Positions 1 to 8,230 of a stretch of 64,000 nucleotides of DNA are shown here, in pieces. Each line of letters opens with the position of its first letter. Positions within the stretch are counted from its first letter, which is position 1. The translations under genes and the position numbers were made by a program. The stretch comes from Confluentibacter lentus (GTDB taxonomy: Bacteria; Bacteroidota; Bacteroidia; Flavobacteriales; Flavobacteriaceae), in the NCBI RefSeq assembly GCF_002806995.1, contig NZ_NIHE01000011.1, positions 1 to 64,000 of the forward strand, given 5' to 3'. The notes beneath the pieces are model-generated. The model did no database searches. It worked only from the letters and a program-made list of their open reading frames with translations, and was not told the DNA's origin.

Positions 1-55
1 CTTCTTGGTGCTTTTTCGTATTCCCTGCACCAGCTAAAGAAAGTATTTTATCCAT
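1..55 (-). CDS. 5' end of an unidentified protein, cut by the window edge
   Basis: Reading leftward from an ATG at 55 there is an open frame that runs off the window: MDKILSLAGAGNTKKHQE. Only 18 codons are visible, so the family cannot be named. The AT-rich stretch to its right (56-161) would hold its promoter, divergent from the small membrane protein on the plus strand. The call rests only on the open frame and its position; it could be a chance frame. Confidence 0.35.
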   Translation of the reverse strand, partial: MDKILSLAGAGNTKKHQE

Positions 56-161
56 ACTAAAAATTTTGAAAACGAATATAACCATAATAAATTTAAATTC
101 CATTATAGGGATAGGTGCGATTTCTAATTTAAATTCTCTCATTAACTTATAAAAAAAGTAC

Positions 162-169
162 TATATTTG
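162..169 (+). promoter_or_regulatory. Bacteroidota -7 box TATATTTG
   Basis: TATATTTG matches the TAnnTTTG consensus exactly. No clear TTG is seen about 19-21 bp upstream, so only the -7 element is supported. It would start a transcript near 175 and serve the small membrane protein. Confidence 0.45.
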
Positions 170-267
170 GTATACTATTGCCTCAAATTAATTTAGAACT
201 GATGCTAAACTATTGCCAAATTCAACTTTTATTAACCCTCTTAATTGATCATGGGCAAATAGTTACC

Positions 268-435
268 ATGCTTACTATTGTAGTTATATTTTTTGCTGTG
301 CTGCTTATTTTGGGCGTTAGAAAATCATATAAACTTAAAAAGGAAAATGAACAGCTAGATAAAATAAGTGAAAAGTTAGCAAAAGAGGAAGAGGAAAAGT
401 ATAACGATTTCACGGACGGACATATGTATCAATAA
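268..435 (+). CDS. Small single-pass membrane protein (55 aa)
   Basis: The protein has one strongly hydrophobic N-terminal segment (about residues 2-17, LTIVVIFFAVLLILG) followed by a charged, probably helical tail rich in Lys and Glu and ending in an FTDGHMYQ-type tail. This architecture is common in small flavobacterial proteins of unknown function. The frame is open further upstream (ATG at 202, TTG at 178), and with a transcript start near 175 the ATG at 202 is a real alternative. I prefer 268 because it begins directly at the membrane segment. It is closed by a strong hairpin terminator immediately downstream. No function can be given. Confidence 0.6.
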   Translation: MLTIVVIFFAVLLILGVRKSYKLKKENEQLDKISEKLAKEEEEKYNDFTDGHMYQ

Positions 436-438
436 TCA

Positions 439-467
439 AAAAGCCTGCAATTAGCAGGCTTTTTGTT
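439..467. terminator. Bidirectional intrinsic terminator
   Basis: Stem AAAAGCCTGC / GCAGGCTTTT with a 5-base loop, flanked by A and T runs so that it works on both strands. It lies between the convergent small membrane protein and ettA. Confidence 0.85.
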
Positions 468-484
468 TTATTAAATTAATTTAC

Positions 485-2176
485 TTAACGAACCAATTTT
501 TTATATTTAATACGTTTAGGCGTTAAATCACCCCCTAAACGTTTCTTTTTATTTTCTTCATATTCAGAAAAACCACCTTCAAAGAAATACACTTGACTAT
601 CGCCTTCAAAAGCTAAAATATGGGTACAGATTCTATCTAAAAACCATCGGTCGTGACTAATAACAACGGCACAACCTGCAAAGTTTTCCAGACCTTCTTC
701 CAGAGCACGTAACGTATTCACATCAAGGTCGTTAGTAGGTTCATCTAAAAGTAACACGTTACCCTCTTCTTTAAGAGTCATAGCTAAATGCAAGCGGTTA
801 CGTTCACCTCCAGAAAGCAATTTTACTTTTTTGTTCTGCTCACTCCCAGAGAAATTAAAACGGCTTAAGTAAGCTCTGGAATTTACTTGTTTTCCTCCCA
901 TCATGATTAATTCCTGACTATCACTAAAGTTTTCCCAAATGGATTTTTCAACATCTATATTGGAATGCTTTTGGTCCACATAAGCCAATTTAGCTGTTTC
1001 TCCAACTTGAAATTCACCTTTATCGGGAGTTTCCTCACCCATAATCATTCTGAAAATAGTTGTTTTACCGGCACCATTCGGACCTATCACACCAACAATA
1101 CCTGCTTGTGGTAATTTGAAATTCAAATCTTCGTACAATAATTTATCGTCATACGCTTTGCTAACCCCAATCGCTTCAATAACATTCGTGCCTAGTCTAG
1201 GGCCATTTGGAATATAAATTTCAAGCTTTTCATCCAACTGCTTTTGGTCTTGACTTAATAGTTTATCATAATTGTTCAAACGCGCTTTTTGTTTGGTCTG
1301 ACGGCCTTTAGCCCCTTGACGAACCCACTCCAACTCACGTTCCAATGTTTTTTGGCGTTTTGATGCCGTTTTACTTTCTTGGGCCAATCGTTTGGATTTT
1401 TGGTCTAACCAAGATGAATAATTTCCTTTCCATGGGATGCCTTCTCCTCTATCCAGTTCTAAAATCCACCCCGCCACATTATCTAAAAAGTATCTATCAT
1501 GCGTTACGGCAATCACAGTTCCTTTATATTCAGCCAAATGTTGTTCTAACCAATGTACCGATTCGGCATCCAAATGGTTGGTTGGCTCATCCAATAGCAA
1601 TACATCTGGTTCTTGCAACAATAATCTACACAATGCCACACGACGACGCTCACCACCGGATAAAACACCAATTTTCTTATCACCATCTGGTGTACGCAAG
1701 GCATCCATAGCAATTTCAAGTTTGGTGTCCAATTCCCAAGCATTGGATGCATCAATTTGATCTTGAAGTTCAGCCTGTCTGTTCATAAGCTTTTCCATCT
1801 TATCAGGATTGGAATAGACTTCTTCCAAGCCAAACATATCGTTTATTTTGTTGTATTCGTCAAGAATGGCAACTGTTTCAGCAGCTCCTTCCCGAACCAC
1901 TTCCATGACCGTTTTATTATCGTCTAATTTGGGCTCTTGTTCCAAAAAACCAACTGAATAATCTTGTAAAAAGGTAACATCACCTTGATAATTTTTATCA
2001 ACTCCGGCTATAATTTTAAGCAAAGTCGATTTACCAGAACCGTTCAAACCTAGAATCCCGATTTTAGCTCCGTAAAAGAAACTTAAATAAATATTTTTTA
2101 ATACAGGTGTGTTAGCACCTTGAAAGGTCTTTGTAAGACCAGTCATTGAAAAGATTACTTTCTTATCGTCACTCAT
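485..2176 (-). CDS. ettA: Energy-dependent translational throttle protein EttA (ABC-F)
   Basis: 563 aa ABC-F ATPase of the EttA type, a cytosolic factor that in E. coli binds the ribosomal E site and gates the first elongation steps according to ATP/ADP ratio. Two ABC cassettes are visible: Walker A GLNGSGKST near residue 42 and GPNGAGKTT near residue 367, each with LSGGE signatures and [11 protein letters not shown] / [11 protein letters not shown] Walker B motifs. Between them lies the charged linker typical of ABC-F proteins, with KGRQTKQKARL in it. There are no membrane segments. Length fits EttA (about 555 aa). Its start overlaps the stop of the upstream 60-aa membrane protein, so the two are probably co-transcribed and translationally coupled. 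ABC-F paralogues are hard to separate, but the similarity to EttA is strong. Confidence 0.93.
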   Translation of the reverse strand: MSDDKKVIFSMTGLTKTFQGANTPVLKNIYLSFFYGAKIGILGLNGSGKSTLLKIIAGVDKNYQGDVTFLQDYSVGFLEQEPKLDDNKTVMEVVREGAAETVAILDEYNKINDMFGLEEVYSNPDKMEKLMNRQAELQDQIDASNAWELDTKLEIAMDALRTPDGDKKIGVLSGGERRRVALCRLLLQEPDVLLLDEPTNHLDAESVHWLEQHLAEYKGTVIAVTHDRYFLDNVAGWILELDRGEGIPWKGNYSSWLDQKSKRLAQESKTASKRQKTLERELEWVRQGAKGRQTKQKARLNNYDKLLSQDQKQLDEKLEIYIPNGPRLGTNVIEAIGVSKAYDDKLLYEDLNFKLPQAGIVGVIGPNGAGKTTIFRMIMGEETPDKGEFQVGETAKLAYVDQKHSNIDVEKSIWENFSDSQELIMMGGKQVNSRAYLSRFNFSGSEQNKKVKLLSGGERNRLHLAMTLKEEGNVLLLDEPTNDLDVNTLRALEEGLENFAGCAVVISHDRWFLDRICTHILAFEGDSQVYFFEGGFSEYEENKKKRLGGDLTPKRIKYKKLVR

Positions 2177-2358
2177 TATACTCTACCTTTTAAAGCGTTA
2201 AAAACCCAAGCAATGGCGAAAAAACCTAGACCCACAGCGGCAAATCCCCAGCCAGCAACGTCGTCATATCTAAATGCTCCCATGCCTATTAAAAGTAAAC
2301 CAACTAAAATCATAATTGTTGTAGCCCAAGCTAGGACCGTGTTTTTATTCATTGCCAT
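2176..2358 (-). CDS. Small two-helix membrane protein, CAL67264 family
   Basis: 60 aa with two predicted transmembrane helices (about residues 9-28 and 34-54) and a basic C-terminus (ALKGRV). The sequence fits the small flavobacterial family known as CAL67264, whose function is unknown. ATG at 2358 gives MAMNKNT; a second ATG at 2352 is equally possible. It overlaps the ettA start by one base, so it probably forms a two-gene operon with ettA. The leader upstream contains a small hairpin (2382-2398). Confidence 0.8.
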   Translation of the reverse strand: MAMNKNTVLAWATTIMILVGLLLIGMGAFRYDDVAGWGFAAVGLGFFAIAWVFNALKGRV

Positions 2359-2381
2359 AATTAAATTTGTTTAGTGCGCAT

Positions 2382-2398
2382 CCATGCTTAGGGCATGG
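2382..2398 (-). promoter_or_regulatory. Hairpin in the leader of the CAL67264-ettA operon
   Basis: CCATGC / GCATGG, 6-bp perfect stem with a 5-base loop, about 24 bases upstream of the first ATG. It is not followed by a T run on the minus strand, so it is not a normal terminator. A leader structure is possible; chance cannot be excluded. Confidence 0.25.
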
Positions 2399-2524
2399 TC
2401 AGGCTTTTTGCTATTTCTTTTTATTTGTTACATCCATCGTAATCAAAATATATTTCAAAACAAATAAAACAGGATACAGCTACAATCCTTTGCGCCATTT
2501 GAAACACAAATATCGTATTTTTAA

Positions 2525-2552
2525 ATAAAAAAGCATCCTAATAAGGATGCTT
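2525..2552 (-). terminator. Intrinsic terminator of the OmpA-family gene
   Basis: Read on the minus strand: stem AAGCATCCT / AGGATGCTT, 4-base loop, followed by TTTTTTATTT. It lies just below the OmpA-family stop codon. Confidence 0.8.
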
Positions 2553-2610
2553 AATTAAAAGATTTTAAAATTTTATAAATCAATTCAGACTACAATTTTA
2601 AAAAGTATGT

Positions 2611-3771
2611 TTAATAATTAATTATTTTAAATTCCGATCTTCTATTTTCCTTATGTTTAATTTCAGAACATTTAGTATCATCATCACATTCATTCATTAA
2701 TTTTTCTTCACCATAGGCTTTTCCGGTAATTCTATCCGTTCCTACTCCATTATTCAACAAATAATCTATGGTACTTTTTAATCTACGCTCAGAAAGCAAT
2801 TGGTTGTAAGCAGATGAACCCCTCGAATCCGTATGCGAACTAATCTCTAATTGTAATTTAGGATGTTCATTTAAGATTGAATTCAAATTAGATAATACAT
2901 TTTTAGATGACGGCGTTAAATATGAAGCGTTTAAAGGGAAATAAACGTTCTCCAGAGCATCTATTTTATTTTGTATATCAGTTTTCTCTTTAGCTCTAGC
3001 CTCTTCTTTTTCCTTTTCAATTTGGGCAAGTCTTGCTGCTTCTTTTTCCTTTTCTAATTTTTCAGCCAACAATTTATTTTCATTTGCCAAAGCTATAGAA
3101 TCATTAACTCTAGCGGCTTCTTTTTCTAATGCTTCAATCAGTTCTAGTTTTGCTTCACCATCTTTATTCAATTCCTTTTCAACATTAAACCTATAAACTA
3201 CACCAATGGCATGTTGCAAATGATTTGTATAATTTTTATTCATAGTCCATTTTCCAGATGAATTCACATCTAACCCAATTCGTTCTGAAAACCAAGTTCT
3301 AAAACCCAATACGGCGTTATAAGTGCCTCGAGAAATATCATTGGCGTATGTGTAACCAATACCTACTCCAGCATAAGGATCGAACCAACCAGTTTCACCT
3401 ATAATTTTGTTAAGATCATAACTCAATCTACTATCTATAGAGAAATAATCTTTATCACTTGCAATGGGCAAGCCATCAACAATTTTATCCTTTTTATATT
3501 TGTTGTAGGCGGCAATGGATTCAATTCCCAATCCATTTTTAAAATACCTACCTATACTTAATCGAGAAGGAAAAGGCACAGCATTCCATGCATCTTTTAT
3601 ATCAAACAATCTATTAAACTCGTCGTCTGAATCATCTACAGCATTAAAACCAATTCCTGCAATCCATGAACTTACAATTGTAGAATCTTTTTTTGTTAAT
3701 TCAGGGGTTTGGGCATATGTTAGAAAAACATTAGCGACTAGTATGACTAGTAAAAATCCTTTTTTTCTCAT
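2611..3771 (-). CDS. OmpA-family outer-membrane protein
   Basis: 386 aa. A cleavable signal peptide (MRKKGFLLVILVANVFLTYAQ) leads into an N-terminal region of about 170 residues with alternating hydrophobic strands and many aromatic residues, consistent with an 8-stranded outer-membrane barrel. A charged coiled-coil linker follows (about residues 195-270, rich in EKEKEAAR-like repeats). The C-terminal OmpA domain (about 275-386) has the peptidoglycan-binding motif HTDSRGSSAYNQLLSERR. It probably tethers the outer membrane to peptidoglycan. Monocistronic, with its own terminator below and a striking palindrome about 85 bp above the start. The protein's specific role is not known. Confidence 0.88.
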   Translation of the reverse strand: MRKKGFLLVILVANVFLTYAQTPELTKKDSTIVSSWIAGIGFNAVDDSDDEFNRLFDIKDAWNAVPFPSRLSIGRYFKNGLGIESIAAYNKYKKDKIVDGLPIASDKDYFSIDSRLSYDLNKIIGETGWFDPYAGVGIGYTYANDISRGTYNAVLGFRTWFSERIGLDVNSSGKWTMNKNYTNHLQHAIGVVYRFNVEKELNKDGEAKLELIEALEKEAARVNDSIALANENKLLAEKLEKEKEAARLAQIEKEKEEARAKEKTDIQNKIDALENVYFPLNASYLTPSSKNVLSNLNSILNEHPKLQLEISSHTDSRGSSAYNQLLSERRLKSTIDYLLNNGVGTDRITGKAYGEEKLMNECDDDTKCSEIKHKENRRSEFKIINY

Positions 3772-3854
3772 CTTTTAAATTTGGGGTTAATTTTAAAGCT
3801 GCGAAAATATTATAATAACAAAGGCTAGTAAAATATTTACTTCAAATAGTAAAA

Positions 3855-3877
3855 ATAATCGATTATAGGAATAATCG
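3855..3877. promoter_or_regulatory. Candidate operator: 12-bp palindrome plus a third half-site
   Basis: ATAATCGATTAT (3855-3866) is a perfect palindrome, and the half-site ATAATCG recurs at 3871-3877, giving also CGATTAT-agga-ATAATCG. It lies upstream of the OmpA-family gene and behind the pirin terminator. The arrangement fits a transcription-factor site, but no regulator can be assigned. Confidence 0.4.
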
Positions 3878-3885
3878 TGAAATTA

Positions 3886-3911
3886 AAAAGCATCCTCTTG
3901 AGGATGCTTTT
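3886..3911 (-). terminator. Intrinsic terminator of the pirin operon
   Basis: On the minus strand: AAAAGCATCCT / AGGATGCTTTT, 4-base loop, then TTTTTAATTT. It lies just below the pirin stop codon and has nearly the same stem as the terminator at 2525-2552. Confidence 0.8.
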
Positions 3912-3933
3912 ATTAAATTTTCAAAAACTTATC

Positions 3934-4656
3934 TTAAAATGCCATAGGCACTTCAATAAATAGCAAACTAGAATCTTCTTCTACGTTTATTTCAAATGAA
4001 TCCGTATCTGAAACACCTAAGGCATCTCGGGTATCCAAAGTGGTTTTGTCTATAATTATTTTACCATGAATGTTCATAACGTAAACGCCATGGTTTTTGC
4101 TCTTTAATATATAGTCAAATGTCTTTCCTTTATCTAAATCTATTCGAGATATCACAGCATCTTGATGTATTTTCAAGCTTCCTTCATGGTTTTCATCAAT
4201 AGATGTTACCAAGGTTTGAAGTTTGTTTTTTCGTTCATTAATATCAAACGCTCTTTGGTCGTAACGCGGTTTAACATGTTGTTTGTTTGGCATGATCCAT
4301 ATTTGAAACAACCCTAAATCTTCGTCCGCAGAACCATTTATTTCAGAATGTTGTACCCCAGTTCCTGCGCTCATTATTTGAACTTCACCAGGTTTAACCG
4401 GTATCCACTCATCTCCCATATTATCTTTGTGCTTCAACACGCCTTTTAACGGAATTGTAATGATTTCCATGTTATTGTGCGGATGTGTTCCAAAACCCAT
4501 TTTTGGAGCAACAATGTCATCATTTAAAACACGCAAAGCACCAAAATGTACTTTATCTGGATTGTAAAAATTGGCAAAACTAAAGGAATGGTTTGCTTGC
4601 AACCAACCGTGGTTTGCAAATCCTCTACTGTCTGCTTTATGAATTATTGTTTTCAT
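3934..4656 (-). CDS. Pirin family protein
   Basis: 240 aa bicupin of the pirin family, cytosolic. Expected metal-site residues are present in the N-terminal cupin: HPHNNMEI (about residues 57-64) and GVQHSE (about 100-105). The C-terminal cupin (about 150-240) is the degenerate half, as usual. Some pirins have quercetin 2,3-dioxygenase activity, and others act as metal-dependent regulators; the sequence does not decide between these. It is the last gene of a minus-strand group (FMN reductase, GNAT, MarR, pirin) with 25 bases between the MarR stop and its start, suggesting a role in redox or electrophile stress. Confidence 0.9.
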   Translation of the reverse strand: MKTIIHKADSRGFANHGWLQANHSFSFANFYNPDKVHFGALRVLNDDIVAPKMGFGTHPHNNMEIITIPLKGVLKHKDNMGDEWIPVKPGEVQIMSAGTGVQHSEINGSADEDLGLFQIWIMPNKQHVKPRYDQRAFDINERKNKLQTLVTSIDENHEGSLKIHQDAVISRIDLDKGKTFDYILKSKNHGVYVMNIHGKIIIDKTTLDTRDALGVSDTDSFEINVEEDSSLLFIEVPMAF

Positions 4657-4681
4657 TTTTAATTTCCTTTCTTTTAATTTA

Positions 4682-5119
4682 TTATCGCATTTTATCTAAC
4701 AGATTGCTTAACTGTTCGGCTTCTTCTTCGTTTAAATTTTTCAATAAATCGTTATCTAAATTATCTGGAATGGATGCCAAAAGATTTTTACCTTCTTGAG
4801 TAATCGCAATTTTCACTACACGTCTATCTTCTGGACAAGCTAATCGTTCAATATACTTTTTTGCGCATAATTTGTCCATTAAACGGGTGGCATTTGGTGA
4901 ACGTTCAATCATTCTATTTTTCACAATCTGAACATTTATGGGTTCTCCTGCTCCTTTTAATATTCTAAGAATATTGTATTGTTGTGGAGAGATTCCATAA
5001 TCTTTAAAAAAATCATTTTGATAGCTTGAAATCCAGTTTGCTGTATATAAAATATTCAACAAGGCTTTAATTTTGTTATTGGCAAATTTTGAATGTATGT
5101 CTTTACTTATATCCCCCAT
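4682..5119 (-). CDS. MarR family transcriptional regulator
   Basis: 145 aa winged-helix regulator. The recognition region is seen around residues 42-80 (GISPQQYNILRILKGAG... NATRLMDKL) and the wing around 85-105 (CPEDRRVVKIAITQEG), all typical of MarR. It starts 4 bases after the GNAT gene stop, so it is in an operon with it. MarR proteins often repress their own operon in response to phenolics, oxidants or quinones. The neighbouring FMN reductase and pirin fit such a response. The ligand is unknown. Confidence 0.9.
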   Translation of the reverse strand: MGDISKDIHSKFANNKIKALLNILYTANWISSYQNDFFKDYGISPQQYNILRILKGAGEPINVQIVKNRMIERSPNATRLMDKLCAKKYIERLACPEDRRVVKIAITQEGKNLLASIPDNLDNDLLKNLNEEEAEQLSNLLDKMR

Positions 5120-5123
5120 ATCT

Positions 5124-5414
5124 TTAATTTAAGCTAGAACATCGGAAAATTCTTGTGATTTCTTTTTTAAACACAGCATTTGCAAAAGGACATAAAGGAA
5201 TCACTTTTAAGTTGTTGGCACGCATATATTCAACCGCCGCATCGATTAATTTGTAACCCACGCCTTGTCCTTTTAAAGTATCACTAACTTCAGTATGATC
5301 AATAATTATTTTGTTGGGTTCAGCATGGCTGTAAGTCATTTCCGCAACTTTATTATTGTCTATTTCAACATAAAACGACCCCTTTCTACCATTATTTAAA
5401 TGCTTTACTTCCAT
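5124..5414 (-). CDS. Short GNAT-type N-acetyltransferase (YidJ/Gcn5-related family)
   Basis: 96 aa, the size of the compact single-domain acetyltransferase family. The acetyl-CoA loop is visible as LKGQGVGYKLIDAAVEYMR (about residues 47-66), and the conserved end CPFANAVFKK follows. Substrate unknown. It begins 2 bases below the stop of the FMN reductase and ends 4 bases before the MarR gene, so it is firmly inside this operon. Confidence 0.85.
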   Translation of the reverse strand: MEVKHLNNGRKGSFYVEIDNNKVAEMTYSHAEPNKIIIDHTEVSDTLKGQGVGYKLIDAAVEYMRANNLKVIPLCPFANAVFKKEITRIFRCSSLN

Positions 5415-5416
5415 AA

Positions 5417-5947
5417 TTATAGTTGTTTATTAAAACGTTCAACAGCATTTATAAGCTGATTATTGTAATCTTCATTTATAATTTTTCCATCTGCAAAATT
5501 ATTACCGAAAAAAGGTAATGAAAATATTTCAACTACATTGCCATCATGAAATGGAAATCTCCCTTTTGCTATCTCCAAAACTGTTAATCCACCTCTACCA
5601 CCAGGCGATGTTGCCATCAAAAACATGGGTTTATTAAAAAACATTTTTCCATTAATCCGAGTCAGCCAATCAAATAAATTTTTAAAAACTGTTGAATAAG
5701 CTCCATTATGTTCTGCTAATGATAGTAATATACCATCAGATTCTTTTATCAAGTTTAAAAATTTATGGGCATTTTCTGGGATGCCTTGCTCATGTTCTAA
5801 ATCTATACCATATAGAGGTAATTCGAAATCATTTAAATCTAATATGGTAATGTTTGCGTCTTCAACCAAAGTGGACGCATATGTAACTAAGTCCTTATTT
5901 ATTGAGTTTTTACTATTACTACCTGCAAAAGCTATTATATTTTTCAT
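5417..5947 (-). CDS. NADPH-dependent FMN reductase family protein
   Basis: 176 aa flavodoxin-fold oxidoreductase. The N-terminal phosphate-binding loop is AGSNSKNSINKDLV (about residues 8-21), and the flavin-contact region includes SLAEHNGAYSTVFKNLFDW and SPGGRGGL. These enzymes use NAD(P)H to reduce FMN, quinones or azo compounds. It is the first gene of the operon with GNAT, MarR and pirin, and is preceded by a good promoter. The actual substrate is not predictable. Confidence 0.88.
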   Translation of the reverse strand: MKNIIAFAGSNSKNSINKDLVTYASTLVEDANITILDLNDFELPLYGIDLEHEQGIPENAHKFLNLIKESDGILLSLAEHNGAYSTVFKNLFDWLTRINGKMFFNKPMFLMATSPGGRGGLTVLEIAKGRFPFHDGNVVEIFSLPFFGNNFADGKIINEDYNNQLINAVERFNKQL

Positions 5948-5969
5948 ATTATGTATTTTAATTATTGTA

Positions 5970-6013
5970 CAAATATAGAAATAATAAATTTATTTTCCAA
6001 GGAATATATTTCC
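5970..6013 (-). promoter_or_regulatory. Promoter and candidate MarR operator of the FMN reductase operon
   Basis: On the minus strand: TTG (5998-6000), 20 bp, TATATTTG (5970-5977), matching the Bacteroidota consensus. Next to the -33 element is the near-palindrome GGAATATATTTCC (6001-6013), and AATATAT / ATATATT arms continue upstream. The position suits a repressor site for the MarR protein encoded in the operon. The promoter is well supported; the operator is an inference. Confidence 0.6.
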
Positions 6014-6121
6014 ATGTAATATATTTTATGATTTCATTAAGATTTAAAGTCTACATTTAATAAAAGAATAGTATTTCACAAGAAAATCAACTTTTGTACT
6101 TTAGCAACAAAGAAATTGTAA

Positions 6122-7750
6122 ATGGATATCGACTTCAATAAAAATGAGGATCACAATAAACTACTTGTATCTGAACTTAACAAAAGGTTAGCTAAAGTAC
6201 ATTTAGGTGGTGGTAAAGCAGCCTTAGAAAAACAACACGAAAAGGGCAAAATGACAGCCCACGAGCGTGTTAATTACCTACTGGATCCTAACACAAAGTC
6301 CATTGAAATTGCTGCCTTTGCAGGTGATGACATGTATGAAGAGCATGGAGGATGTCCTTCTGCCGGTGTCGTTGTTAAAATCGGCTACATAAAAGGCAAG
6401 CAATGTATCGTTGTTGCTAATGATGCCTCTGTAAAAGCAGGCGCGTGGTTTCCTATAACAGCTAAAAAGAATCTTCGAGCCCAAGAAATCGCTATTGAAA
6501 ATAAACTACCTATTATTTATTTAGTAGATAGTGCTGGCGTGTATTTGCCTTTGCAAGACGAAATTTTTCCAGACAAAGAGCATTTTGGACGTATTTTTAG
6601 AAATAATGCCATTATGAGCAGTATGGGCATTACACAAATTGCCGCTGTTATGGGCAGTTGTGTTGCTGGGGGCGCTTACTTGCCTATTATGAGTGATGAA
6701 GCCTTGATAGTTGACAAAACTGGTAGCATTTTTTTAGCTGGCAGTTATTTGGTGAAAGCAGCCATTGGCGAAAATATTGATAATGAAACTTTAGGTGGTG
6801 CTACTACCCATTGTGAAATTTCTGGAGTGACCGATTATAAAGCCAAAGATGATGCTGATGCACTGGATACCATTAAAAATATTATTGATAAAATTGGTGA
6901 TTACAACAAAGCTGGATTTGATAGAATTGCTCCAGAAAAACCTAAAGAAAATCCCGAGGACATCTATGGCATTTTACCAAAAAGCCGTGTGGAACAATAT
7001 GACATGTATGAGATTATCAAACGTTTAGTGGATAACTCAGAATTTGATGAATACAAAGCAGGCTATGGTAAAACCATAATAACATGCTACGCAAGAATAG
7101 ACGGCTGGGCGGTTGGCATTGTTGCCAATCAACGTAAACTTGTAAAAACCAAACAAGGCGAAATGCAATTTGGTGGCGTGATATATAATGATAGCGCAGA
7201 TAAAGCCACACGATTTATAGCCAATTGCAATCAGAAAAAAATTCCATTAGTATTTTTACAGGATGTCACGGGGTTTATGGTCGGAAGCAAAAGTGAACAT
7301 TCCGGTATTATTAAAGATGGTGCTAAAATGGTGAATGCCGTTAGCAACAGTGTGGTTCCTAAATTCACGGTTATTATTGGCAATAGTTATGGAGCCGGTA
7401 ATTATGCCATGTGTGGGAAAGCTTATGACCCTAGACTTATTGTCGCTTGGCCTAGTGCCGAATTAGCGGTTATGAGTGGAAACTCTGCTGCAAAAGTATT
7501 ACTTCAAATTGAAAAGGCTTCCCTAGAGAAGAAGGGTGAAAAAATCACTCCCGAAAAAGAAGAACTACTCTTTAATAAAATAAAAGACAGGTACGACAAT
7601 CAAGTATCACCCTATTATGCGGCTGCCAGACTATGGACTGATGCCATTATTGATCCATTAAACACTAGAAAATGGATTAGCATGGGTATAGAAGCTGCAA
7701 ACCACGCGCCTATTGAAAAGTCCTTTAACATGGGGATTTTACAGGTATAA
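6122..7750 (+). CDS. Acyl-CoA carboxylase beta (carboxyltransferase) subunit
   Basis: 542 aa carboxyltransferase of the propionyl/methylcrotonyl-CoA carboxylase beta type, with two crotonase-fold halves. Visible features are the N-terminal GGGKAALEKQHEKGKMTAHERV region, the oxyanion-hole stretches GSCVAGGAYLPIMSDEA and GNSYGAGNYAMCGKAYDP, and the C-terminal region near ISMGIEAA. The length fits the family (510-540 aa). It transfers carboxyl from biotin to an acyl-CoA in propionate or branched-chain amino-acid metabolism. The biotin carboxylase/carrier subunit is not adjacent. Conserved regions such as VAWPSAELAVMSG suggest methylcrotonyl-CoA-like substrates, but the substrate is not certain. 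Confidence 0.88.
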   Translation: MDIDFNKNEDHNKLLVSELNKRLAKVHLGGGKAALEKQHEKGKMTAHERVNYLLDPNTKSIEIAAFAGDDMYEEHGGCPSAGVVVKIGYIKGKQCIVVANDASVKAGAWFPITAKKNLRAQEIAIENKLPIIYLVDSAGVYLPLQDEIFPDKEHFGRIFRNNAIMSSMGITQIAAVMGSCVAGGAYLPIMSDEALIVDKTGSIFLAGSYLVKAAIGENIDNETLGGATTHCEISGVTDYKAKDDADALDTIKNIIDKIGDYNKAGFDRIAPEKPKENPEDIYGILPKSRVEQYDMYEIIKRLVDNSEFDEYKAGYGKTIITCYARIDGWAVGIVANQRKLVKTKQGEMQFGGVIYNDSADKATRFIANCNQKKIPLVFLQDVTGFMVGSKSEHSGIIKDGAKMVNAVSNSVVPKFTVIIGNSYGAGNYAMCGKAYDPRLIVAWPSAELAVMSGNSAAKVLLQIEKASLEKKGEKITPEKEELLFNKIKDRYDNQVSPYYAAARLWTDAIIDPLNTRKWISMGIEAANHAPIEKSFNMGILQV

Positions 7751-7807
7751 TTTTTAATTATATTATTTTTTTTGTATCTTTTCTATTGAAAATCAACAAC
7801 TTCAATC

Positions 7808-8230
7808 ATGGATACAATAAAAACCCTTAATAAGTGGGCAAATAGTCATACCTATTTGCCACTTGATTTAGTTCGAGTTGCTTTAGGTATATTTTTATTC
7901 ATTAAAGGAATTCATTTTATGTCTGATACGACCATGCTCATGTCGCTATTTAAACCTTTGCAAAATATGGCTGGTGGTATGATCATTGTTCACTATGTTG
8001 CTCCGGCTCATTTTATTGGTGGTGTTTTAATTGCTTTTGGATTATTAACACGATGGACAATTATTGCTCAAATACCGATTTTAATTGGTGCAATCCTCAT
8101 CAATTTTTTGGGAGAAATGAACACAGATAATTTAATATTAGCAATTATTACGCTACTGATTTGTTCTTTTTTCTTATTATATGGTTCTGGCAAGCATTCA
8201 TTAGATTATTATTTTAAAATGCAAAAATAA
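7808..8230 (+). CDS. DoxX family membrane protein
   Basis: 140 aa with four predicted transmembrane helices (roughly residues 17-35, 58-78, 85-104, 110-130) and the GVLIAFGLLTRW motif typical of the DoxX/SURF4-like group. It is an inner-membrane protein. Some family members are subunits of quinol oxidases or quinone-linked oxidoreductases; for stand-alone members such as this the function is unclear. It follows the carboxylase gene by 57 bases and probably has its own promoter (a TATCTTTT-like box near 7774). Confidence 0.8.
   Translation: MDTIKTLNKWANSHTYLPLDLVRVALGIFLFIKGIHFMSDTTMLMSLFKPLQNMAGGMIIVHYVAPAHFIGGVLIAFGLLTRWTIIAQIPILIGAILINFLGEMNTDNLILAIITLLICSFFLLYGSGKHSLDYYFKMQK

Noticed and set aside
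1345-1760. Long open frames on the plus strand opposite ettA
   Set aside because: They lie fully inside a clear ABC-F gene on the other strand, have no family match or promoter and show biased composition expected of an antisense shadow.
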